A stretch of DNA of 8,925 nucleotides from an uncultured Collinsella sp. (GTDB lineage: Bacteria > Actinomycetota > Coriobacteriia > Coriobacteriales > Coriobacteriaceae), in assembly GCA_900544465.1 (NCBI GenBank), contig UQVT01000073.1, forward strand, positions 1 through 8,925, read 5' to 3'. Of the stretch, positions 1-5,996 are shown piece after piece (position 1 is the first letter of the stretch; each line of letters begins with the position of its first letter). The position numbers and the translations under genes were made by a program. The notes beneath the pieces are model-generated. The model saw only the letters and a program-made list of their open reading frames with translations, was not told the origin of the DNA and made no database searches.

Positions 1-3
1 TTG

Positions 4-18
4 ATTGCATAATGCAAT
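4..18 (+). promoter_or_regulatory. Palindromic promoter element upstream of the first kinase gene
   Basis: ATTGCATAATGCAAT is a perfect palindrome with 7-base arms around one central base. Its centre contains CATAAT (8-13), a good -10 hexamer in the same GCATAATG context as the promoter candidate near 2294. Transcription would start near 19-21, just before the hairpin at 21-42. The -35 region would lie outside the window, so it cannot be checked. The palindrome over the -10 could be an operator, since bound protein there would block RNA polymerase. The palindrome is seen directly; the promoter and operator roles are inferred. Confidence 0.45.
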
Positions 19-20
19 GG

Positions 21-46
21 AGAGGGTCGCTTGCGGCCCTCTTTAT
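21..46 (+). terminator. Hairpin with T-rich tail before the first kinase gene
   Basis: AGAGGGTCGC (21-30) pairs with GCGGCCCTCT (33-42), with one T-G wobble. This leaves about nine usable pairs and a tight CTTG loop, followed by TTTATT. It has the form of an intrinsic terminator. It may end the gene left of the window, or, because a -10 element lies just upstream at 8-13, it may form in the leader of the kinase mRNA and act as an attenuator or 5' cap hairpin. The T-tract is short and interrupted, so its efficiency is uncertain. Confidence 0.6.
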
Positions 47-80
47 TGCTATGGGGTGCGTCGGTAAGAAGGAGATGACG

Positions 81-1466
81 GTGGATCTCAATAGGCTGAT
101 TCTGGGCAAGAGCTACAACTCTACCAAGGTCTTTCGTACCGCTCAGCATGTGGTTCAAGCCATCTTGCTCGGTATTGTCGTTCCGCTGCTTATCCTGCTG
201 CTCATCTGGGATCTAACCGATAATCCCAATCCCGTTCCGGCCGTTGTCGTCATTGCCGGCTTGGTCATGCTGTGCTTCTTCTTCTCGTACGTCTTTGTCG
301 TTCCCGACGACCTCACATCGAGCGCAACCGACCGCACGCTCGCCATCGCTTCAAAAATATTCGCCTACACGTCGCGCGGCCTTACGCCCGAAGCTGCCCT
401 GGGCGCCTCTAAGATCATCCTGTCCGAAACTATCGCCTCTGCCATCTGCTTTACCGACGGCAAGCAGGTGTTGGCAAGCTGGGGCGAGGACTCGGCAAAA
501 TGCCCCGCGGGCACCCCGGTGGTGCTGCGGACTACGCTCAACGTGATCAACAGCGGTGAGCAAAGCGTGTTCTCGCGCGATGCCTCGACCGAGACAGGTG
601 GCTACTTTCCGCGCCTGCGCGCCGGTATTGTCGCACCGCTTACCGTGCGCGGGCATTGCGTGGGCACGCTCGAGCTGTATTATCCCCGTCTGAGCAGCAT
701 CGATATGCGCCAGACGGCGCTTGCCTCGGGCTTTGCCGACCTCATTTCCACGCAGCTTGCGAGCTTTGAGCTCGAGCGCCAGGACGAGCTTACGGCCCGC
801 GTGGAGCTGCGCGCCTTGCAATCGCAGGTCGATCCTCATTTTCTGTTTAACACCATCAGCACCATCGTGTCGCTCGTGCGTACCGAGCCGGACAAGGCCA
901 GGTCGCTGCTGATCGACTTCTCCAACTATTATCGTCAGACGCTTTCTGACTCCGATACGCTCACCACGCTCGAACACGAGGTGGAACAGGGCACTCGTTA
1001 TATCAATCTTATGCAGGCCCGGTATGGCGACGGCCGTCTGCGCGTTTCGGTCGACATCGACTTTGAGGTGCGCGACAGCCTGGTACCGCCGTTTATCTTG
1101 CAGCCGCTGCTCGAAAACTGTATCAAGCATGCGCAGCGCGAGACTGAGCCGCTTTCTATTCGTGTTAGGGCTTTTGAGACCGATGACGGCTTGGAGATCA
1201 TCGTCGAAGATGACGGCATCGGTATGAGCGAAGAAGTCTGTGCGCATCTGTTTGAGCAGCATCGCCGAGAGGAGCCCGAAAGCATTACCGCCGACGGCTC
1301 CGTCAAGCGAGGCTGCGGCCTGGCGCTCTTCAACGTGCTTCAGCGCATCCATTTCTTTTACGGAGAAGATTCTGGCATGCGTGTGAAGTCCCAGGAGGGC
1401 GTGGGAACGCAGGTCATCGTTGAGTTGAACGGCGAGCCGCATGAGCCGGCGCCGCTAACGGTGTAG
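81..1466 (+). CDS. LytS-type sensor histidine kinase (first copy)
   Basis: Membrane sensor kinase of the LytS/YehU group that would autophosphorylate on histidine and pass phosphate to the LytTR regulator encoded next to it. The predicted protein is 461 aa. Two membrane segments lie at about 24-43 and 52-74, followed by a GAF-like region at about 90-225 that ends in the conserved ALASGFADLISTQLA stretch. The dimerisation motif DPHFLFN has the putative phospho-acceptor His253. The ATPase part shows the N box (E345, N346 in LLENCIKHA), the G1 box (EDDGIGM, 376-382) and a glycine-rich GCGLALFN segment. The start is GTG at 81 because AAGGAG (69-74) sits six bases upstream. The in-frame ATG at 75 touches that site, and an ATG at 12 would have to read through the hairpin at 21-42. 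It lacks the five-helix LytS domain of classical LytS. Its signal is unknown. Family assignment is firm; the role is inferred. Confidence 0.93.
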   Translation: MDLNRLILGKSYNSTKVFRTAQHVVQAILLGIVVPLLILLLIWDLTDNPNPVPAVVVIAGLVMLCFFFSYVFVVPDDLTSSATDRTLAIASKIFAYTSRGLTPEAALGASKIILSETIASAICFTDGKQVLASWGEDSAKCPAGTPVVLRTTLNVINSGEQSVFSRDASTETGGYFPRLRAGIVAPLTVRGHCVGTLELYYPRLSSIDMRQTALASGFADLISTQLASFELERQDELTARVELRALQSQVDPHFLFNTISTIVSLVRTEPDKARSLLIDFSNYYRQTLSDSDTLTTLEHEVEQGTRYINLMQARYGDGRLRVSVDIDFEVRDSLVPPFILQPLLENCIKHAQRETEPLSIRVRAFETDDGLEIIVEDDGIGMSEEVCAHLFEQHRREEPESITADGSVKRGCGLALFNVLQRIHFFYGEDSGMRVKSQEGVGTQVIVELNGEPHEPAPLTV

Positions 1467-1505
1467 CACGCGGTTGGATTGAGAGAAAAAAGAGGGGAAG
1501 CGCAT

Positions 1506-2240
1506 ATGTCCGAAGGCTGGAACATCTTGGGGGTTGATGACGAGCCTCCAATTAGGGCTGAGCTACGTTATCTGTTGGAAAAGGATGCGCGTGTGGGCCA
1601 GATTGCCGAGGCGGGCAATGTCACCGAAGCCGTGGAGTCGATTCTGTCGAACAAGCCCGACGTGCTGTTTTTAGACATTACCATGCCCGGTCGCTCGGGA
1701 ATTGAACTTGCCGAGACGCTGCAGAACCTAAAGACACCGCCGGTCGTGGTGTTTGTGACGGCATTTGCCGAGTATGCGGCCGATGCCTATAACCTCGATG
1801 CCGTCGATTACATCGTCAAGCCGGTCGAGGATGCCCGCCTGTCAAAGGCACTCGACAAGATCGAGACTGCCCTGGGCGCTCGCCGTGTCGTCCATGCTCC
1901 GCGCCAGCCTTTGCGCCTGACGGTAGATCGTGGGGGTAAAAAGGTGTTCATTCCCGTGGCGGATGTCTGCTACTTTGAGGCGCGCGCCGATTTTTGCAAC
2001 GCCGTCTGCGCCGAGGGAACATACCTGATCAACGAGTCGATTTCCTCGCTCGAGCGGCGCCTGGCTTCCGAGGGCTTTATCCGCGTCCACCGCAGCTATC
2101 TGGTCAATTTGGAAGACGTGCACAATGTCGAGATTGGCTCCACGGGCCTGATGGAGCTCAGGCTCGACCGTGTGAGCTCGACGGTGCCCGTTTCACGCCG
2201 TCGCGCTGCCGAGGTCAAATCGCACTTGGGGCTTGCGTAA
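1506..2240 (+). CDS. LytTR-family response regulator (first copy)
   Basis: DNA-binding response regulator of 244 aa, partner of the preceding kinase. The receiver domain (about 6-122) has the acidic pair D11/D12, phospho-acceptor D57 in FLDITMPG, T85 and K105 in the VKP motif, so all key residues are present. The LytTR DNA-binding domain covers about 138-243 and includes the typical FIRVHRSYLVNL segment and a VPVSRRR stretch near the end. The ATG at 1506 was chosen over an upstream in-frame TTG at 1479 because AGAGGGG (1491-1497) lies eight bases before it and the receiver fold starts right after. It follows the kinase stop by 39 bp with no terminator between, so the two are probably cotranscribed. 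Its targets are unknown. Candidate sites are the ATTGC/GCAAT repeats at 4-18 and 4685-4714, although classical LytTR sites are direct repeats. Confidence 0.93.
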   Translation: MSEGWNILGVDDEPPIRAELRYLLEKDARVGQIAEAGNVTEAVESILSNKPDVLFLDITMPGRSGIELAETLQNLKTPPVVVFVTAFAEYAADAYNLDAVDYIVKPVEDARLSKALDKIETALGARRVVHAPRQPLRLTVDRGGKKVFIPVADVCYFEARADFCNAVCAEGTYLINESISSLERRLASEGFIRVHRSYLVNLEDVHNVEIGSTGLMELRLDRVSSTVPVSRRRAAEVKSHLGLA

Positions 2241-2272
2241 GGGTCGGTGCGCCATCGTTTGCCGTTGCAGGT

Positions 2273-2299
2273 TTGGCATGGCTGTGCGGTGGGCATAAT
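2273..2299 (+). promoter_or_regulatory. Promoter candidate for the phospholipase-like gene
   Basis: CATAAT (2294-2299) in the context GGGCATAATGG resembles the other -10 elements of this window. TTGGCA (2273-2278) is a five-of-six match to the -35 consensus but only 15 bases away, which is short. An imperfect palindrome (GATTGCAT at 2301-2308 against ATGAAATC at 2312-2319) covers the expected start point. No clear terminator is visible between the regulator stop at 2240 and here, so read-through from the upstream operon is also possible. Confidence 0.4.
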
Positions 2300-2331
2300 G
2301 GATTGCATCGAATGAAATCGAAAGGATTATT

Positions 2332-3276
2332 ATGCCCGCGCTCATTACGCATCATCTGTTTGGCGAGGAAAGCATCGACCGTCTTCCGCAGGGCGTTATC
2401 ACGTCCGATGAGGAGCGCATCGCCTTTATCCTGGGAAACCAAGGTCCCGATCCGTTCTTCTTCCACATGCTCACGCCGCGCATCTCCGACTGCATGTCGC
2501 TTGCTCAGGTCATGCACCGCTCGCGCATGTCGCGCCAGTTCTCGTGCCTGCGCGACGGCGTGTCGCGCCTGCAGCCGCGCGATGCCAACCTGGGTCGCGC
2601 CTTTGCGCTGGGCCTGCTGTCGCACTATGTGCTCGACCGCAATGCCCATCCCTTTGTCTACGAGCAGCAGTTTGGCATCGTGGAGTCTGATTCAGAGCTT
2701 GAGGATTCGAGCAGTCAGGTCCATGCCGTGATCGAGAGCGACCTGGATGTACTGATGCTGCAGCTTAAACGCGATGGCGCTACGGTCGACGATTACCCGC
2801 CGGCGGGCGAGATCGTCACTGCCGATCGCATCAATCGCGTGGCCGGCGTGCTGATGAGCTATGTTGCCGGACGCGTGTACGGCATTGACATTCCGGCGGG
2901 GGAGTACGGTGCTGCCGTTGCCAATATGCAGCGACTTTACCGCGCGATTGAGCCGGCCGGCTCCGCAAAGACGCGCGCGATCTCGCTGGTTGAGGGCTTG
3001 GTGCACGACTACTCGCTGCTCGACGGCCTTGCCCATCGCGTGACGACGGAGCTGCCCGAGCGCACCGGTAACCTGGGCCATCTGACATGGAAGAATCCCT
3101 TTACCGACGAGGTCTCGAACGAGAGTTTCCCCGAGGTCTTTGATCGCGCGCTGGTCGATTACGAGTGCACGGTCGCACGTTTTATCGAGACCGGTGACAT
3201 GGATGCCGTGACCAGTCACGTCAACTACAGCGGTCGCGTGCTCAATGCCGATGAGGAGTTCGATCGCGAGGAATAG
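2332..3276 (+). CDS. Zinc-dependent phospholipase C family protein
   Basis: Predicted protein of 314 aa whose first half matches the zinc-dependent phospholipase C fold (family of Clostridium alpha-toxin and Bacillus PLC, Pfam Zn_dep_PLPC). Visible metal-ligand candidates are H7/H8 near the N-terminus, D40 in GNQGPDPFFF, H98 and D102 in LLSHYVLDRNAHP, H106, and an H131-x3-E135 pair matching the HxxxE of the alpha-toxin site. H45 or H62 may supply a further ligand. No signal peptide or membrane segment is seen, so it should be cytoplasmic, unlike secreted toxins. The second half (about 150-314) I do not recognise. It could hydrolyse a phospholipid head group or another phosphodiester; the substrate is unknown. 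The start is supported by AAAGGA (2321-2326) five bases upstream. It lies between two LytS/LytTR systems and just before a transporter. Family assignment is good; in vivo activity is inference. Confidence 0.85.
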   Translation: MPALITHHLFGEESIDRLPQGVITSDEERIAFILGNQGPDPFFFHMLTPRISDCMSLAQVMHRSRMSRQFSCLRDGVSRLQPRDANLGRAFALGLLSHYVLDRNAHPFVYEQQFGIVESDSELEDSSSQVHAVIESDLDVLMLQLKRDGATVDDYPPAGEIVTADRINRVAGVLMSYVAGRVYGIDIPAGEYGAAVANMQRLYRAIEPAGSAKTRAISLVEGLVHDYSLLDGLAHRVTTELPERTGNLGHLTWKNPFTDEVSNESFPEVFDRALVDYECTVARFIETGDMDAVTSHVNYSGRVLNADEEFDREE

Positions 3277-3326
3277 GGCCCGTGCGTGCCCCTTTGCCGA
3301 ATCCTTACCGGCGGTTCTGGACAATT

Positions 3327-3337
3327 GGGGTACGATG
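3327..3337 (+). promoter_or_regulatory. -10 promoter element before the MFS gene
   Basis: GGGGTACGATG contains TACGAT (3331-3336), a -10-like hexamer preceded by G-rich sequence and followed by G, as at 4730 and 2294. No good -35 is visible at 16-18 bases. Transcription would begin near 3343 and leave a leader of about 35 bases. Just after the previous stop, GGGC (3276-3279) and GCCC (3288-3291) followed by CTTT could form only a weak four-pair hairpin, not a convincing terminator. Confidence 0.4.
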
Positions 3338-3377
3338 AACTAACTGCATATCGGGCGAATACGAAGGGTCCCTGTCC

Positions 3378-4637
3378 ATGAAATACACCAAGCTCGAGCG
3401 TAACTGGGTTATGTATGATGTGGGCAATTCGGCCCTCGTGCTGCTCAATACCTCGGTGGTGCCCATTTACTTTAACGCCATCAATACCGGCGCTTCTTCG
3501 GCCGACCTGGTGGTCGCCTGGGGCAATGCACAGACGATCGCCTCGCTGGTCATCGCCATGCTCATGCCCATTCTGGGCGCGCTTGCCGACTACGCCGGCA
3601 ACAAGATCAAGTTCTTCTTGGGCTTCTTCCTCACGGGCCTGGTGCTTTGCCTGGCGCAGGCTATCCCAATGTCCGCCATGGCATTTTTGACCGTGTACGT
3701 GCTGTGCACCATCGGCCTTAACTCTTCTATGACGTTCTACGACGCCATGCTGCCCGACATTACCACCGACGAGCGCATGGACGCCGTGTCCAGCTCGGGC
3801 TATGCCTGGGGCTACATCGGTTCCACCGTGCCGTTCGTCATCTGCCTGGCGCTCATCATGGGTGGCCCCGCTCTTGGCGTCCCTACCGTGCTGGCAACGC
3901 GTCTGTCGTTTATCATCACTGGTGCCTGGTGGCTCATCTTTACCCTGCCGCTCATTCGCACCTATAAGCAAAAGTACGGTCGCGAGCGCGGTCCCGAGGA
4001 CACTATCGGCCACATCGTGGGCGGTGTGTTCTCCGAGGTCGGACACACCATGCGCGAGATCGCCCACAACAAGACCGTGCTGGTCTACATGATCGCGTTC
4101 TTCTTCTATATCGACGGTGTGCACACGGTCATTTCCATGGCAACCAGCTACGGATCGGCCTTGGGCATCGATTCGACCCAGTTGGTCCTGGCGCTGCTCG
4201 TTACGCAGTTCGTGGCCTTTCCGTCCGCCATCATCTACGGCAAGCTCGCCGGCCGCGTGGGCACGCTCAACATGATCTTGGTGGCAGTCGCCGCCTATAT
4301 GGGCATTGTGCTGTTCGCCGCGTTCTTCCTAAAGACCGCCTTTGAGTTTTGGGTGCTTGCCATTATGGTCGGCCTGTTCCAGGGCGGCGTGCAGGCGCTC
4401 AGCCGTAGCTACTTTGGCCGCATTATCCCCAAGGAAAAGTCCAACGAGTACTACGGCTTCTTTGACATCTTTGGTCGTTATGCAAGCGTTATGGGCACCT
4501 TCCTGGTGTCGGTCGTCACCTCGCTGACCGGCAACCCGTCGCTGGGCGTCCTTTCCATTGGCGTGCTGCTGATCGTTGGCTTTATGCTGCTGGTCCGCCT
4601 GTCCCGCACGACTCGGGCGGCAGAGCATGCCGCATAG
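3378..4637 (+). CDS. MFS transporter, UMF1 / Atg22-like family
   Basis: Integral membrane protein of 419 aa with about twelve hydrophobic segments, the usual size for the UMF1 (Atg22-like) branch of the major facilitator superfamily. Marks of the family are the N-terminal YDVGNSA (13-19), the loop GALADYAGNK (67-76) in the place of MFS motif A, and GGVQALSRS (336-344) followed by a polar IPKEKSNEYYGFF stretch. The helices fall roughly at 20-32, 50-70, 77-97, 100-120, 143-163, 175-195, 235-258, 268-290, 300-322, 325-347, 365-387 and 390-410. Yeast Atg22 exports amino acids from the vacuole; bacterial substrates are largely unknown, so none is assigned. GAAGGG (3363-3368) lies nine bases before the ATG. 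The gap of 101 bp to the phospholipase-like gene and the promoter-like element suggest it can be transcribed alone. Confidence 0.88.
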   Translation: MKYTKLERNWVMYDVGNSALVLLNTSVVPIYFNAINTGASSADLVVAWGNAQTIASLVIAMLMPILGALADYAGNKIKFFLGFFLTGLVLCLAQAIPMSAMAFLTVYVLCTIGLNSSMTFYDAMLPDITTDERMDAVSSSGYAWGYIGSTVPFVICLALIMGGPALGVPTVLATRLSFIITGAWWLIFTLPLIRTYKQKYGRERGPEDTIGHIVGGVFSEVGHTMREIAHNKTVLVYMIAFFFYIDGVHTVISMATSYGSALGIDSTQLVLALLVTQFVAFPSAIIYGKLAGRVGTLNMILVAVAAYMGIVLFAAFFLKTAFEFWVLAIMVGLFQGGVQALSRSYFGRIIPKEKSNEYYGFFDIFGRYASVMGTFLVSVVTSLTGNPSLGVLSIGVLLIVGFMLLVRLSRTTRAAEHAA

Positions 4638-4684
4638 GAGCGAGCGGCTATTGTGCCTGTCCACGGTACTCTTTTGGGGTTATC

Positions 4685-4714
4685 CGCAATAAACATTGCG
4701 ACTTGCGAGCAATG
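4685..4714. promoter_or_regulatory. Cluster of ATTGC/GCAAT half-sites, candidate operator
   Basis: Three copies of the same pentamer occur in alternating orientation: GCAAT (4686-4690), ATTGC (4695-4699) and GCAAT (4709-4713). The first two form the palindrome CGCAATAAACATTGCG (4685-4700), with 6-base arms and a 4-base spacer. The second and third form CATTGC/GCAATG with a 9-base spacer (4694-4714). TTGCGA is also directly repeated at 4696 and 4703. The cluster ends 15 bases before the -10 hexamer at 4730 and so covers the expected -35 region, a natural place for an activator or repressor. The repeats are seen directly; the function is inferred. Confidence 0.5.
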
Positions 4715-4726
4715 ATTTGCCCAAGT

Positions 4727-4737
4727 GGGTATGATGG
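4727..4737 (+). promoter_or_regulatory. -10 promoter element of the glycosyltransferase-kinase operon
   Basis: GGGTATGATGG contains TATGAT (4730-4735), five of six matches to TATAAT, with the same G-rich flank as the elements at 3331 and 2294. At 16-18 bases upstream no hexamer resembles TTGACA, which fits a promoter that depends on an activator bound at 4685-4714. The expected start is near 4742, about ten bases before the terminator-like hairpin. Confidence 0.5.
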
Positions 4738-4751
4738 AATCAGCTAGGTCG

Positions 4752-4787
4752 CGGGGCGTCGCCTGTGTTTGGCGGCGCCCCGTTTTT
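4752..4787 (+). terminator. Strong intrinsic terminator, in the leader of the glycosyltransferase gene
   Basis: CGGGGCGTCGCC (4752-4763) pairs with GGCGGCGCCCCG (4771-4782) over 12 positions with one T-G wobble and a 7-base loop, followed by five T (4783-4787). It is a textbook rho-independent terminator. It could end transcription of the MFS gene, whose stop is at 4637 with no other hairpin in between. However, it lies downstream of the -10 at 4730, so transcripts from that promoter must also pass it, suggesting attenuation. Confidence 0.85.
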
Positions 4788-4808
4788 GTGTTGCAGGGAG
4801 GGTAAGGC

Positions 4809-5996
4809 ATGAACGCCACGGTCGTGATTCCAACGTATTGGGCGGGCGATGACGCTTGCGCAAACGCCCCTGGCACCTATGACCATTCGACGCGACTCAA
4901 CGCCGACAATCCCGAACTCGACCGCTGCCTGGCCTCGCTTGAGCAGGTACGTGACATCCCGCGCATCATCCTTTTGGTGGTCTGTCCCGTTTCTGCCACA
5001 GCCGATGTGTCGCTGCGCGTGCACGAGATTGTCGACGCGCATCCCACGCTCAAGGTCACCGTTGTCACCAACACCCAGGCCTCGCGCATCGCAGACCGGG
5101 TTGCTCAGATCGCGCCCAAGGGTTCGGGCGAGTGCGTGAGCCTGCGAGGCTACGGTGCCATCCGCAATATGGGGCTAGCCTGCGCCGCTGTGCTGGGGCA
5201 TGACGCGGTTATCTTTTTGGATGACGATGAGACTGTCATCGACGCCGACTTTATGAAGCGCGCGACCTATGCGTTGGGGCAGCAGACGCGTCAGGGCTTG
5301 CCGATCTTGGTCAAGAGCGGCTATTTCTACGATCGCGACGGCTCGCCGCTGGCTCCCACGGACAAGGCGGGCATCTGCCATCGTTGGTGGACCAAGCGCA
5401 TCGAGTTCAACCGTTGGATGAAAAAGGCGCTCTCGGGCACCCGCATCTCGCGCTCCAACTACGTGTGCGGCGGCCTGATGGCCCTGCACGCCCGCGCCTT
5501 TACGCGTGTGGCCTTTGACCCGTTTATCACCCGCGGCGAGGACTTGGATTACCTCTTTAACATGCGCATGTTTGGCTACGACGTGTGGTTCGATAACGAG
5601 TGGACCGTGCGCCATCTGCCTCCGGAGTCCGAAAAGCGCTCACCGCGCTTTATGCAGGATGTATACCGTTGGTACTACGAACGGGCCAAGTTGACATTCG
5701 CCGCGCATCAAAAGGAGCTCATTCCCGTTACGGCGGCATCGCTCATGCCCTACCCGGGCCCGTGGATTTCGCGCGAGCTCGACGACCGCGTGCGCAAGAC
5801 CGCTATGGTCCGCAGCGTGTTTACCCGCGAGCATGAGGGCTACCTGCGCATCTGGCGCCATGGTATCGACGAGGCAAAGGCCTATGCGCGCCAAAACGCT
5901 GCAAGCTACCTGCGTTTCCAGAGCTTTTGGCCCAAGATCATGGACGGGCTTTGGCGTGACGCACAACTGATCAGTATCCTGGAGGGGGCCGAATGA
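4809..5996 (+). CDS. GT-A (family 2-like) glycosyltransferase
   Basis: Soluble protein of 395 aa predicted to transfer a sugar from a nucleotide-activated donor to an unknown acceptor in the cytoplasm or at the inner face of the membrane. The GT-A fold signs are the opening VVIPTYW (5-11), a GYGAIRNMG segment that fits the donor-binding region, the metal-binding acidic run FLDDDE with D138-E141 (DxD motif), and a later RGEDLDYLFNMRMFGYD block with E244/D245, where inverting GT2 enzymes carry their catalytic acid. The C-terminal 110 residues are rich in W, Y and R and are not recognised. No membrane helix is seen. AGGGAGG (4795-4801) precedes the ATG by seven bases. The stop overlaps the start of the second kinase (ATGA, 5993-5996), so the two are translationally coupled. 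Possible products are a surface polysaccharide, teichoic-acid-like polymer or glycolipid; the sequence does not decide between them. Confidence 0.85.
   Translation: MNATVVIPTYWAGDDACANAPGTYDHSTRLNADNPELDRCLASLEQVRDIPRIILLVVCPVSATADVSLRVHEIVDAHPTLKVTVVTNTQASRIADRVAQIAPKGSGECVSLRGYGAIRNMGLACAAVLGHDAVIFLDDDETVIDADFMKRATYALGQQTRQGLPILVKSGYFYDRDGSPLAPTDKAGICHRWWTKRIEFNRWMKKALSGTRISRSNYVCGGLMALHARAFTRVAFDPFITRGEDLDYLFNMRMFGYDVWFDNEWTVRHLPPESEKRSPRFMQDVYRWYYERAKLTFAAHQKELIPVTAASLMPYPGPWISRELDDRVRKTAMVRSVFTREHEGYLRIWRHGIDEAKAYARQNAASYLRFQSFWPKIMDGLWRDAQLISILEGAE

Noticed and set aside
12..80. N-terminal extension of the first kinase from an ATG at 12
   Set aside because: It would translate through a terminator-like hairpin and overlap the promoter palindrome. 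GTG at 81 has a well-placed AAGGAG site.
351..1442. Long open frame of 363 codons on the - strand inside the first kinase gene
   Set aside because: It is antisense to a gene with clear kinase motifs, shows no family signature, and such long shadow frames are common in GC-rich genes with strong third-position bias.
2241..2290. Possible terminator after the first regulator (GCCAT 2251-2255 with ATGGC 2278-2282)
   Set aside because: The stem is only five pairs with a large loop and no T-run follows.
1994..2731. Open frame of 245 codons on the + strand spanning the end of the first regulator and the start of the phospholipase-like gene
   Set aside because: It overlaps two recognised genes in another frame, crosses a promoter region and has arginine, alanine and serine-rich low-complexity content.
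3225..4124. Open frame of 299 codons on the - strand inside the MFS gene
   Set aside because: Its composition is histidine, glycine and aspartate-rich, the usual mirror of a membrane protein gene, with no recognisable domain.
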